This document shows positions 1 to 8,349 of a stretch of DNA of 9,381 nucleotides, one piece after another. Source of the DNA: Rhodothermales bacterium. GTDB taxonomy: Bacteria > Bacteroidota > Rhodothermia > Rhodothermales > VXPQ01. The notes beneath the pieces are model-generated. The model saw only the letters and a list, made by a program, of their open reading frames with translations. It did no database searches and had not been told where the DNA came from. The translations under genes were made by a program, and so were the position numbers. The first letter of the stretch is position 1; the number at the start of each line of letters is the position of its first letter. Location of the stretch: assembly GCA_028283985.1 (NCBI GenBank), contig JANQSQ010000101.1:1-9381 (forward strand), written 5' to 3'.

Positions 1-2
1 GA

Positions 3-341
3 GATGTACTCTGCACGGCCCAGGTGGCCGGCATACAGGCGGCCAAGCGGACCCCCGGCCTTATCCCGCTATGTCATCCTGTGGCGCTGGCGGGCGTCGA
101 GGTGACTTTTGATTTCTGCGAGGAGGATTTTTCGATAGAAGTGCAGGCTTACGCAAAGGCCGTCGGGCAGACAGGCGTCGAGATGGAGGCCCTGACCGCC
201 GTTACCGTGGCGTGTCTTACCGTATACGACATGTGCAAGGCCATTTCGAAGGATATTCTTATCACGGATATCCGGTTGCTGGCCAAGGCCGGCGGCGCAA
301 GCGGCGCATATGAACGTGCTCCGAAGGCGAACCCCACGTAA
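3..341 (+). CDS. moaC: Cyclic pyranopterin monophosphate synthase MoaC (5' end missing)
   Basis: The reading frame is open from the window edge, and about 112 C-terminal residues of a protein usually near 160 are present. MoaC works with MoaA to turn GTP into cyclic pyranopterin monophosphate, the first step of molybdenum cofactor synthesis, in the cytoplasm as a hexamer. Family blocks are visible in order: DVLCTAQVAGIQAAKRTP, LIPLCHPVAL (with the conserved active-site His), GQTGVEMEALTAV, VYDMCKAISKD (conserved Asp and Lys) and RLLAKAGGASG near the end. It ends at TAA 339-341. floA follows 75 bp later on the same strand and has no obvious functional link. No frameshift or missing key residue is seen in the visible part. 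Identification is by family motifs and is secure; the N-terminus lies outside the window. Confidence 0.95.
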   Translation, partial: DVLCTAQVAGIQAAKRTPGLIPLCHPVALAGVEVTFDFCEEDFSIEVQAYAKAVGQTGVEMEALTAVTVACLTVYDMCKAISKDILITDIRLLAKAGGASGAYERAPKANPT

Positions 342-416
342 CCATCCGGCGGTTTCGTCGTATACTTCTGCACGGCTCTGTTCTGTCTGTATTTTTCACA
401 AGATTCCGCACTTCGC

Positions 417-1406
417 ATGGAAAGCCTTTTCACCACGGTCGGCTTGCTGATGATCGCGCTGATCGTTCTTTTTTTCGTTTTTCTCCTGTATTTCGTGCCG
501 ATCGGGCTATGGGTAACCGCCTATTTCTCGGGGGTCCGGCTAAAGCTGTTCCGCGATCTGGTCGGGATGCGGTTGCGCAAGGTGCCGCCCTACACGATCG
601 TCAAGCCGCTCATTACGGCGCACAAGGCGGGGATATATGTCGATACGCCGCAACTCGAGGCGCATTACCTGGCTCAGGGGAATGTGCAAAAGGTGGTAAA
701 TGCGCTGATCTCTGCGGACAAGGCCAGCATAGATCTTTCCTTCGAACGCGCCACGGCCATAGATCTTGCAGGCCGGGACGTGTTCGAGGCCGTGCAGGTA
801 TCCGTCAACCCGAAGGTTATCGAAACGCCCGCGGTGTCCGCGGTGGCCAAAGACGGCATACAGGTGCGCGCCATTGCCCGTGTCACGGTGCGGGCCAATA
901 TCGAGCGTCTTGTGGGCGGTGCCGGCGAAGAGACCATTATTGCCCGCGTCGGAGAGGGCATCGTGTCCACGATCGGTTCCTCCGAAACGCATGCTCTTGT
1001 GCTGGAAAATCCCGATTCGATTTCCAAAGTGGTGTTGTCCAAGGGGCTCGATTCAGGCACGGCGTTCGAGATTCTCTCCATTGATATTGCGGATGTCGAT
1101 GTGGGCGAGAATATCGGAGCCAAATTGCAGACGGATCAGGCCGAAGCCGATTTGCAGGTAGCAAGGGCGAAAGCCGAAGAACGGCGCGCCTCGGCGGTGG
1201 CCCGGGAGCAGGAGATGCGCGCAGCCGTTCAGGAACAGCAGGCCAAAGTGGTTTCCGCCGAAGCGGAGGTCCCCAAGGCCCTCGCTGATGCGCTGCGCAG
1301 CGGCAATATCGGCGCCATGGATTTTTACACGCTCCGCAATGTCGAGGCGGACACGCGCATGAGGGATTCCATCGGGCGCGAAGGGGTTGACGACAAGAAG
1401 AAGTAG
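417..1406 (+). CDS. floA: Flotillin-like protein FloA (SPFH domain)
   Basis: This 329-aa protein matches the usual length of the FloA/UPF0365 family (about 330). In that family FloA forms oligomeric assemblies in functional membrane microdomains and helps organise membrane proteins and fluidity. A hydrophobic hairpin-like segment at residues about 5-35 anchors it to the inner membrane. An SPFH region follows (about 40-220, with RLRKVPPYTIVKPLITAHKAG near its start), then an Ala/Glu-rich coiled coil (about 235-295, DQAEADLQVARAKAEERRAS), and a short charged tail ending DDKKK. ATG 417 is chosen because it directly precedes the membrane segment; no Shine-Dalgarno is visible. The NfeD partner often found next to floA is absent here; instead an unrecognised gene follows after 36 nt. 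Family assignment is strong; the cellular role is from family knowledge. Confidence 0.95.
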   Translation: MESLFTTVGLLMIALIVLFFVFLLYFVPIGLWVTAYFSGVRLKLFRDLVGMRLRKVPPYTIVKPLITAHKAGIYVDTPQLEAHYLAQGNVQKVVNALISADKASIDLSFERATAIDLAGRDVFEAVQVSVNPKVIETPAVSAVAKDGIQVRAIARVTVRANIERLVGGAGEETIIARVGEGIVSTIGSSETHALVLENPDSISKVVLSKGLDSGTAFEILSIDIADVDVGENIGAKLQTDQAEADLQVARAKAEERRASAVAREQEMRAAVQEQQAKVVSAEAEVPKALADALRSGNIGAMDFYTLRNVEADTRMRDSIGREGVDDKKK

Positions 1407-1442
1407 CTGCGCCGGACCCTGCCCTTGGTCGGATAGCACACC

Positions 1443-2018
1443 ATGATCACCCGTATTGTGGCTTTTTGCTCGCTGGGTGCGCTGAACGTCACGCAGGAAT
1501 TGGCTGGCGCGATTCTCCGGGATATAGAGGGAGCGGACCCTGATGTGGTGGCGGAGGAGACGTTGTGTCTCGTGGCTGTCGTCACGCTGCGGGCGGCGCA
1601 GGCCGGTCTCCGGGAATCGCCGGAACTTGCTGCCGCCGCAGAGCCTGTGCTGGCGGCATTGCCGTACGCCTACCGGCGTTATCTCACGGGTCTCGATATG
1701 ATCGACCGCAACGATCCGTCCCTGGCTGAGCCGGATTCGATCAAGGCGGTGGACCGTCGGTTGCAGCGCAAGCAGCGATTTTACGAGGGACAATTCCCCG
1801 AAGCGACGTTTCCCGGAGACGAGATACTCACCAACGGGATGGAATTCTGGATGGGTCGTATCAGCCCTCCGAAATTGCCCGAAACGCCCTCCGTACGGCT
1901 GCGCAAGATGGGCCTTGCAGCATTACTGGGGGCGCATCTCCGTGTGATAGGGGCATACTGTCGGAGTGACGCGGCGTCGGAGAAGGACGAAATGGACGGT
2001 GCAGCAGAGCGCGCGTAA
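1443..2018 (+). CDS. Unrecognised 191-aa protein downstream of floA
   Basis: I do not recognise this protein. It starts at ATG 1443, 36 nt after floA, and is probably co-transcribed with it. The N-terminal half is Ala/Leu-rich and looks helical (residues about 8-75, including DVVAEETLCLVAVVTLRAA). The middle is more polar, with a basic patch (DRRLQRKQRFYEGQFPEATF, about 104-123). A segment EILTNGMEFWMGRISPPKLP follows, then a hydrophobic helix (about 152-172, MGLAALLGAHLRVIGAYC). There is no clear signal peptide and no convincing transmembrane helix. The stop TAA (2016-2018) overlaps the first bases of a repeat that fills the downstream gap, so the last residues (DEMDGAAERA) may derive partly from repeat sequence. 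Codon use resembles its neighbours and the antisense frames are worse, so it is likely real; its function is unknown. Confidence 0.72.
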   Translation: MITRIVAFCSLGALNVTQELAGAILRDIEGADPDVVAEETLCLVAVVTLRAAQAGLRESPELAAAAEPVLAALPYAYRRYLTGLDMIDRNDPSLAEPDSIKAVDRRLQRKQRFYEGQFPEATFPGDEILTNGMEFWMGRISPPKLPETPSVRLRKMGLAALLGAHLRVIGAYCRSDAASEKDEMDGAAERA

Positions 2019-2181
2019 TGAGGAATGACGCGGCCAGCGAACCCCTCGCAGCCTCCCGAAGGGCGCGTCACGTCTGCGACGCCCCGAATCCGCAGTGTTT
2101 CCCGCTGATTTCAACGCTGGAATGTGACCGTACGTTGCGGACGCGACGTGCTGATCGAAGTGGTTTTGATCAGAGTATCCT
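2017..2181 (+). repeat. Half copy of the MITE-like element (copy A)
   Basis: This segment aligns, in opposite orientation, with 8730-8899 of the right-hand element. Shared blocks include AATGAGGAATGACGC, CTCGCAGCCTCC, GAAGGGCGC, GCGACGCCCCGAA, CGCAGTGTTTCCCG, GCGAAGTGG/TCGAAGTGG and ATCAGAGTATCC. Similarity is roughly 87% by eye over the first 87 nt and lower after that. It runs from the central part of the element to one terminal repeat, and the other half is missing or highly diverged. It fills the whole gap between two convergent genes, overlapping the stop of the 191-aa gene on the left and ending at the stop codon of the CNNM gene on the right. Confidence 0.85.
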
Positions 2182-3455
2182 TAAGCGTCGAGTTTCGTGA
2201 GGCGGACCAACTCGATCCGGTTGACTTCGGCTTTCAGGACGTCGAACCGGTATCCGTCGAAGGCGAAGTGTTCGTGCTGCGTGGGGATGGAGCCGATCCG
2301 GTCCAGCAAATAGCCTGCAAGGGTTTCGTAATCTCCTTCGGGCAGCACGATCCCGAACCGGTCGCCCAATTCGTCGATTTCCGCGCGCCCTGCCGCAATG
2401 TACCGGTTCTCGCCAATTTGCCGGAGCGCTTCTTTTTCGGTGTCGAACTCGTCCTGTATGTCTCCGAAAAGTTCTTCCAGCAAGTCCTCGCGCGTCACCA
2501 GACCGGCGGTTCCGCCGTATTCGTCGATCACGATAGCCACCGACGTGTTTGTTTCGAGGAACTCGCGCAGCAGGTCTTTCGATCGCTTGGCCTCCGGTAC
2601 GAATTGCGCCGGGCGCATGATTTCCTCCATGGTTTTCGGACCGTTAAACAGATCGTACGCAAAGACCATCCCGACGATATGGTCGATGTTCTTCTGATAG
2701 ACAGGCAACTTGGAGTGTCCTGTTTCGAGGAACCGGCGCAGCAATTCATCGACGGGAGTGTGCTCTTCGACGGCCTCTATTTCCGTGCGCGGCGCCATCG
2801 ATTCCTTCACGCGGAGGGCGTTCATTGCAAAAACGTTCGATAGCATCTCGGTTTCTTCTTCATCCAGGTCGAGTTCGCCGCTTTCGCGGCTTTCCTCGAT
2901 GATGGCTTCGAAGTCGCGACGCATGAACCCGACGAACGAGTCTGTCTCGACGCGAAACAGGCGCATCATGCACGTGGCCGCTCCGGCTGCCGTTTTGACG
3001 AGAGGCAGCAGCAGGTAATAGGATATCCGCAGAGGAACTGCGAGCAGGAAAACCGCCCGGTTGGCCGTCTCGCGCATGACGGATTTGGGTAGAATCTCGC
3101 CGAATACCAGCACGAGCGCACTGGCTGCCAGCGTTTGCGTACTAAGTACGGCAAGTTCGATGCCCGAACTGCCCAGACCTGCCGCGACCCAGAGGCGATG
3201 CAGGGGAGGGTCCAGGTAAAACGCCGTGAGCGTGGAAAAGACGACGAGCGCGATGTTATTGCCGACCAGCGTAGTCGTCAGGAACGCGGACGGGTGCTGC
3301 ATGAAGTCGAGTACGATGCGGCCCACAAGTCCCCGCCGCCGGGCGACCACTTCCACGCGCAACCGGTTCGCGACCACGAAAGCGATCTCGGAACCCGAGA
3401 AAAACGCGCTCAGAACGAGCATCAGAAGAATGAGAAGAATGATCGCGAACGTCAT
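2181..3455 (-). CDS. CNNM/CBS/CorC_HlyC membrane protein (hemolysin C / CorC family)
   Basis: This 424-aa protein has the full three-part layout of the family. A CNNM (DUF21) membrane domain covers about residues 1-165, with the signature FSGSE at 19-23 after the first helix, further hydrophobic segments near 60-80, 100-118 and 133-155, and the family motif FGEILPKS at 118-125. A CBS pair covers about 205-335 (APRTEIEAVEE; IDEYGGTAGLVTREDLLEE). A C-terminal CorC_HlyC transporter-associated domain covers about 345-422 (GDYETLAGYLLDRIG). Family members act in Mg2+/Co2+ handling and export, though the old name 'hemolysin' is still widely used. It starts at ATG 3455, only 5 nt after the stop of the upstream 300-aa gene, so it is very likely in one operon with that gene and pspA. 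Substrate cannot be read from the sequence. Confidence 0.93.
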   Translation of the reverse strand: MTFAIILLILLMLVLSAFFSGSEIAFVVANRLRVEVVARRRGLVGRIVLDFMQHPSAFLTTTLVGNNIALVVFSTLTAFYLDPPLHRLWVAAGLGSSGIELAVLSTQTLAASALVLVFGEILPKSVMRETANRAVFLLAVPLRISYYLLLPLVKTAAGAATCMMRLFRVETDSFVGFMRRDFEAIIEESRESGELDLDEEETEMLSNVFAMNALRVKESMAPRTEIEAVEEHTPVDELLRRFLETGHSKLPVYQKNIDHIVGMVFAYDLFNGPKTMEEIMRPAQFVPEAKRSKDLLREFLETNTSVAIVIDEYGGTAGLVTREDLLEELFGDIQDEFDTEKEALRQIGENRYIAAGRAEIDELGDRFGIVLPEGDYETLAGYLLDRIGSIPTQHEHFAFDGYRFDVLKAEVNRIELVRLTKLDA

Positions 3456-3460
3456 TCGCG

Positions 3461-4363
3461 TCAGTTGCGTGTGCGCGAGCTGTCGGAATGGAGGAGCGCC
3501 CCGGATTCCCGGCCTTGTTCTTCTCGTTCCGGCTCGTTGCTGTCCATATCGTTCAGGAGAGATGACGCCGGGGCGAAGACATCCTCGATTTCCGAGATGG
3601 CGGCCTCTGTTTCTCCTACCTCCTCCAGAAGTGTGTCGAGCTGGAACGTGATTTCTTCCGGGTTGCGGAGCGTCAGGGATTGCTCGTGAATATATTTGAC
3701 GACATCCTCGATGGTCTCGATTTGCGCTTCGAGAATTTCAAGATGTTCGGCGCCTTTCTCGAAACGCTGCAGGCGTTGTTCGAGAATATGGAGCCGCCGC
3801 TTTTTGATGGACCGTACCTTCTCGGAATCGTCCTCCATGTCTGTGCGAAGGTGGGCGATGGACCGGATCACTTCCTGCTCTCTTCCGCTGTGTGTCGAAA
3901 GTTCGTATCGCTGTTTTTGATACAGCATATTCAGGTAGGAGGTCAGCAGGCCGTCGATCTTCCGGAGATGGCTATCCAGCAAGCCCTGGGTGGCGTAACT
4001 CAGCTTTCGGTAATTATTGGAAATCTCTTTTTCGAGTTTTCGAAGTCGTGCATACCGGCGCTGGCTCGATTTGCTCAGCAGGCGAAAAAGCTCTTTTTCG
4101 GAAGGAGGTTTGGCGTGTTCTGCGGCCCGCCGCGCCCGGATGTTTCGGCGGAATCGCTTGTTGCGCGGGACGAAGCCCAGATACATAAGCTCGAGGGCGG
4201 CGCCCATGATCAGCACGATATTGACGCTCAATTCCGAGCCGCTCAAGAAAAATGCGGTGAGCATAGCCGCGATCAGGAACCCGAGATTGAGCGGGTTCAG
4301 GAAGGCCTCTTTCGTGTAATTGATCTCCGAACGGTTCACGGCGAAATTATTGATCTCCGCCAA
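3461..4363 (-). CDS. Unrecognised two-TM coiled-coil protein between pspA and the CNNM gene
   Basis: I do not recognise a named family. Two closely spaced hydrophobic segments lie at about residues 25-43 and 46-64 and are probably a transmembrane hairpin. They are followed by a basic stretch (PRNKRFRRNIRARRAAEHAK) and then by about 170 residues of highly charged heptad-like sequence (about 85-255), predicted to be a long cytoplasmic coiled coil. The tail is acidic and disordered-looking. The frame opens at TTG 4363; GTG 4339 (giving MNRSEINYTKEAF) is an alternative, and neither has a clear ribosome-binding site, so the start is uncertain. It lies 63 nt after pspA and 5 nt before the CNNM gene, all on the same strand. 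By position and architecture it could be a membrane docking partner for PspA; this is inference. Confidence 0.82.
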   Translation of the reverse strand: MAEINNFAVNRSEINYTKEAFLNPLNLGFLIAAMLTAFFLSGSELSVNIVLIMGAALELMYLGFVPRNKRFRRNIRARRAAEHAKPPSEKELFRLLSKSSQRRYARLRKLEKEISNNYRKLSYATQGLLDSHLRKIDGLLTSYLNMLYQKQRYELSTHSGREQEVIRSIAHLRTDMEDDSEKVRSIKKRRLHILEQRLQRFEKGAEHLEILEAQIETIEDVVKYIHEQSLTLRNPEEITFQLDTLLEEVGETEAAISEIEDVFAPASSLLNDMDSNEPEREEQGRESGALLHSDSSRTRN

Positions 4364-4426
4364 GCGGTATTTGACAGGGGTATATCTATGTGCTCCCGGC
4401 GGGTTTTTTGCGGCCTGTGGTCTTCT

Positions 4427-5203
4427 CTACGTAATACCGGTACGCTGTTTCCCGATCGTTTTTGCCGTTCCGGGCGCTTCCTCTTCGGGCGTTTCCAGAT
4501 CGCTGTCGGCGGCTGATTCCTCTGCAGGCGCTCCCGCCATGCCCATCTCCGCCTTGAATTGCTTGACGATCTCGGCTGCGCGGATTTCTTCTGCATCCTC
4601 CTCGATCCGGAGCGCGTCCTGATCCACGGAATCCAGCGCGATTTCCAGTCGGGCCTCGCTGTGGGCCGTTTGCTCCTGCAGGCGCTGGATCATTTCGTCG
4701 TGAGTCTGGTCGATGCCCGTAACCTCGAACTGTTCCAGGGTGTCGGCGATCTTCGTCTGCCATTGCGCCCGCTCGTGATCGCGCAGCGCATTCTTCGCTT
4801 CCTGAATCTTGCGATCCTTTTCCCGCATGAAGGTTTTTTTGACCTGAAGCGCCTTGTCGTAGGCCGCCGAGGCATGCTTGAGTTGTTCTTTGGTACTGGC
4901 GAGGGACTCTCTGGCTTTTTCAAGCTGCATCGCATAGCGTTGCGCGATGTCGTCGCGTTCCGCCTGGATACCGGCTTTCACCTTGGCGATCAGGTCGGCG
5001 ACCTCCTTTTCCGCCCGCTGCAGGTGCTTCTCCAGCATGATCACATTCGCCTTCACGCTGGCGATGTTCTCGTTCATTTTCGGCACCTGATCGTTCAATT
5101 CCCGGATATTCTGCTCCAGGATGAGGCGGGGATCCTCCAGAGACGAAACGAGGCCTCCAAAGAGCGATTTGATGAAGCGAGTGAACCGGGACCAGACGGA
5201 CAT
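4427..5203 (-). CDS. pspA: PspA/IM30 (Vipp1) family membrane-stress protein
   Basis: This 258-aa protein begins MSVWSRFTRFIKSLFGGLVS, the amphipathic membrane-binding helix typical of PspA/Vipp1. It continues with LEDPRLILEQNIRELNDQV and a long alpha-helical coiled coil to about residue 220. Family members are ESCRT-III-like proteins that form helical or ring assemblies on the inner face of the cytoplasmic membrane and limit leakage under envelope stress. It is longer than E. coli PspA (222 aa) because of a C-terminal Ala/Glu-rich tail (about 223-258, AEESAADSDLETPEEEAPG), reminiscent of Vipp1-type extensions. ATG 5203 gives the canonical N-terminus. It is first in a three-gene minus-strand run with the 300-aa coiled-coil gene and the CNNM gene. 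No pspF, pspB or pspC is present in the window. Confidence 0.94.
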   Translation of the reverse strand: MSVWSRFTRFIKSLFGGLVSSLEDPRLILEQNIRELNDQVPKMNENIASVKANVIMLEKHLQRAEKEVADLIAKVKAGIQAERDDIAQRYAMQLEKARESLASTKEQLKHASAAYDKALQVKKTFMREKDRKIQEAKNALRDHERAQWQTKIADTLEQFEVTGIDQTHDEMIQRLQEQTAHSEARLEIALDSVDQDALRIEEDAEEIRAAEIVKQFKAEMGMAGAPAEESAADSDLETPEEEAPGTAKTIGKQRTGIT

Positions 5204-5655
5204 GGCGTAACGAACAGTGCTTATTGGTGGGAGTATCCTGTAAATATAGTGAATACATCAAGGGTGTACGAGAAGTATCCCGGAAGGATTCGCTGGAAGG
5301 GTGCGATATGCGATTTATGGCCTGTTACCACTATTGCAGCGATGCTCTGCAGGGCCTTTTTTCCCGCCGGCACAGGATCGTTATGGCCCGGGATGTTCCG
5401 GATAGAAGGCCGGGCGGAGAAGTTTCCCGGGGTGGGAGATTCCGGATTGCCGGGGATATTGCGCGAGCCAGGGACAGGCCGCCTGTGTCTTTTTCGTATC
5501 CGGGGCCGCAGCGGTTGCGGGGGATTTGGTCGGCAAGCCGGGGGATATCCGGATGGCAGACCGAGAGGGGAGGATTGTTGGGCCGGGGTAGAGGGCTACG
5601 GCAAAGCACTCGCTCTTGCGTCAATTTCTGCAGAGCGATAAACTCCCGATGAAGT
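5204..5655. other. Non-coding interval between rpmE and pspA (452 bp)
   Basis: I see no convincing gene here. Open frames on both strands give low-complexity Arg/Pro/Gly-rich translations without family resemblance. The part next to pspA (about 5220-5262) is clearly richer in A and T than its surroundings and is the likely pspA promoter region. The rest is G-rich on the plus strand, with several CCGGGG/GGGATAT-like patches. No tRNA fold and no strong intrinsic terminator for rpmE was found by eye. Bases 5231-5240 match the last 10 bases of the MITE terminal repeat. Confidence 0.5.
5220..5262 (-). promoter_or_regulatory. Possible pspA promoter region
   Basis: Read on the minus strand, an A/T-rich patch about 40-60 nt before the pspA ATG contains TATATTTA (5248-5241). 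This resembles the Bacteroidota -7 element TAnnTTTG except for the last base. No good -33 TTTG at the usual spacing was found, so the call rests on base composition, location and a partial match. Confidence 0.25.
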
Positions 5656-5889
5656 TCAGCTCTGTTCCTCCTCCTGTACGTCCTCCTTGGCGCCATAGCG
5701 CCGGCGGAATTTCTCGACGCGGCCGGCGGTGTCCACGTACTGGCGGCGTCCGGTGTAGAAGGGATGATTCGTCGAATCGACCTCCGATTTGTGTACATCG
5801 GAGTTCATCGTCGAGCGCGTTTCGAATTTTGTGCCGTCGGCCAGCTGGACCGTGAGTTTCTTGTAATCAGGATGGATATTCTGTTTCAT
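5656..5889 (-). CDS. rpmE: Ribosomal protein bL31, zinc-free form
   Basis: This 77-aa protein starts MKQNIHPDYKKLTVQLADG and has the bL31 landmarks: the IHPDY N-terminus, FETRST, the STNHPFYTGRRQ segment and the GRVEKFRRRYG ending. bL31 sits at the intersubunit bridge of the ribosome on the 50S central protuberance. There are no cysteines at all, so this is the form that does not bind zinc. A short acidic tail (KEDVQEEEQS) follows the conserved core. Its ATG (5889-5887) overlaps the TGA of a 41-codon upstream gene in an ATGA junction, which suggests translational coupling. No Shine-Dalgarno sequence precedes it. Confidence 0.95.
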   Translation of the reverse strand: MKQNIHPDYKKLTVQLADGTKFETRSTMNSDVHKSEVDSTNHPFYTGRRQYVDTAGRVEKFRRRYGAKEDVQEEEQS

Positions 5890-6011
5890 CGCAAGACGAT
5901 AGCAAGGAAAACGATAACGACCAGAGCAAGAACAACCTCTAAAAGGGCCATTCCCGCATTCCGTTTGTGAATCGTACGATCTTCGTTAAAAATGTACTTG
6001 TGCTCTTCCAT
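5886..6011 (-). CDS. Small prepilin-like membrane peptide (41 aa) upstream of rpmE
   Basis: The frame from ATG 6011 to TGA 5886 encodes 41 residues. The first 20 are polar and charged and end KRNAG. The rest, MALLEVVLALVVIVFLAIVLR, is one hydrophobic helix. G20 followed by MALLE puts a Glu at position +5 after the Gly, exactly as in type IV prepilin (N_methyl) signals cut by PilD-type peptidases; 'GMALLEV' is typical of PilV-like minor pilins. Unlike any normal pilin, the protein stops right after the helix, with no globular domain. The stop overlaps the rpmE start (ATGA). It may be a genuine micro-peptide, a truncated pilin remnant, or simply a single-TM small protein whose match is fortuitous. 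I saw no other pilus gene in the window. Confidence 0.55.
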   Translation of the reverse strand: MEEHKYIFNEDRTIHKRNAGMALLEVVLALVVIVFLAIVLR

Positions 6012-6014
6012 GAT

Positions 6015-6128
6015 ACTGCATTGCCTCATTGCGCGACCGTCAACGCGCGACAGGGGTAGCGGTTCCGTGGACGTGTACCCGCCAGCGGGATACCTTGCCC
6101 GGGCGCCCCTCGCAATCAGAGTGTCCTT
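6015..6128 (+). repeat. Possible strongly diverged half copy of the MITE-like element
   Basis: CCTCATTG near 6022 matches the centre of the element (8893-8900). AATCAGAGTGTCCTTA near 6114-6129 matches its terminal repeat with one change (copy A has GATCAGAGTATCCTTA). The two landmarks lie in the same order and orientation as in the right half of the 8730-8987 element and at a similar distance (about 110 versus 103 nt), but the sequence between them does not align convincingly. This gap separates uvrB from the 41-codon gene. Confidence 0.3.
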
Positions 6129-6140
6129 ACCCGCGTCCGT

Positions 6141-8226
<2,086 letters not shown>

Positions 8227-8242
8227 AAATGTTCGCCGTTTT

Positions 8243-8268
8243 GCGTATGTTACGCCCCATACATACGC
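8243..8268. promoter_or_regulatory. Interrupted palindrome in the uvrB/STAS divergent promoter region
   Basis: GCGTATGT (8243-8250) and ACATACGC (8261-8268) are perfect reverse complements separated by 10 nt. The site lies 17-42 nt before the uvrB start (8226) and 82-107 nt before the STAS start (8350), the only gap serving these two divergent genes. The size and symmetry fit an operator for a dimeric regulator. Followed by no T-run on either strand, it does not look like an intrinsic terminator. Confidence 0.45.
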
Positions 8269-8349
8269 ACAGGTTGCGGAGATGTGCGATGTGCATTGCA
8301 GGGTGTTCTCCATCGCTCCGTTCCAGGACTTCACGAAACCCTTTTCGAT

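Noticed and set aside
2124..2843. A 239-codon plus-strand open frame opposite the CNNM gene (and a similar one at 3680-4516)
   Set aside because: Both are antisense shadows of genes with clear domain or helical structure on the minus strand.
4391..4412. CCCGGCGGG followed by a T-run on the plus strand between pspA and the 300-aa gene
   Set aside because: The stem would be only about 3 bp and the orientation is opposite to the genes around it, so it is not a credible terminator.
4559..5641. A 360-codon plus-strand open frame opposite pspA and across the rpmE-pspA gap
   Set aside because: Its first half is antisense to pspA and the rest is low-complexity translation of a G-rich non-coding stretch; no family resemblance.
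5331..5798. A 155-codon minus-strand frame overlapping rpmE and running into the gap toward pspA
   Set aside because: It overlaps most of rpmE in another frame and is Arg/Pro/Ser-rich with no motif; bL31 is clearly the coding frame.
6068..6086. CCCGC-CA-GCGGG hairpin downstream of uvrB
   Set aside because: Only 5 bp with a 2-nt loop and no T-run on the minus strand; not enough to call a terminator.
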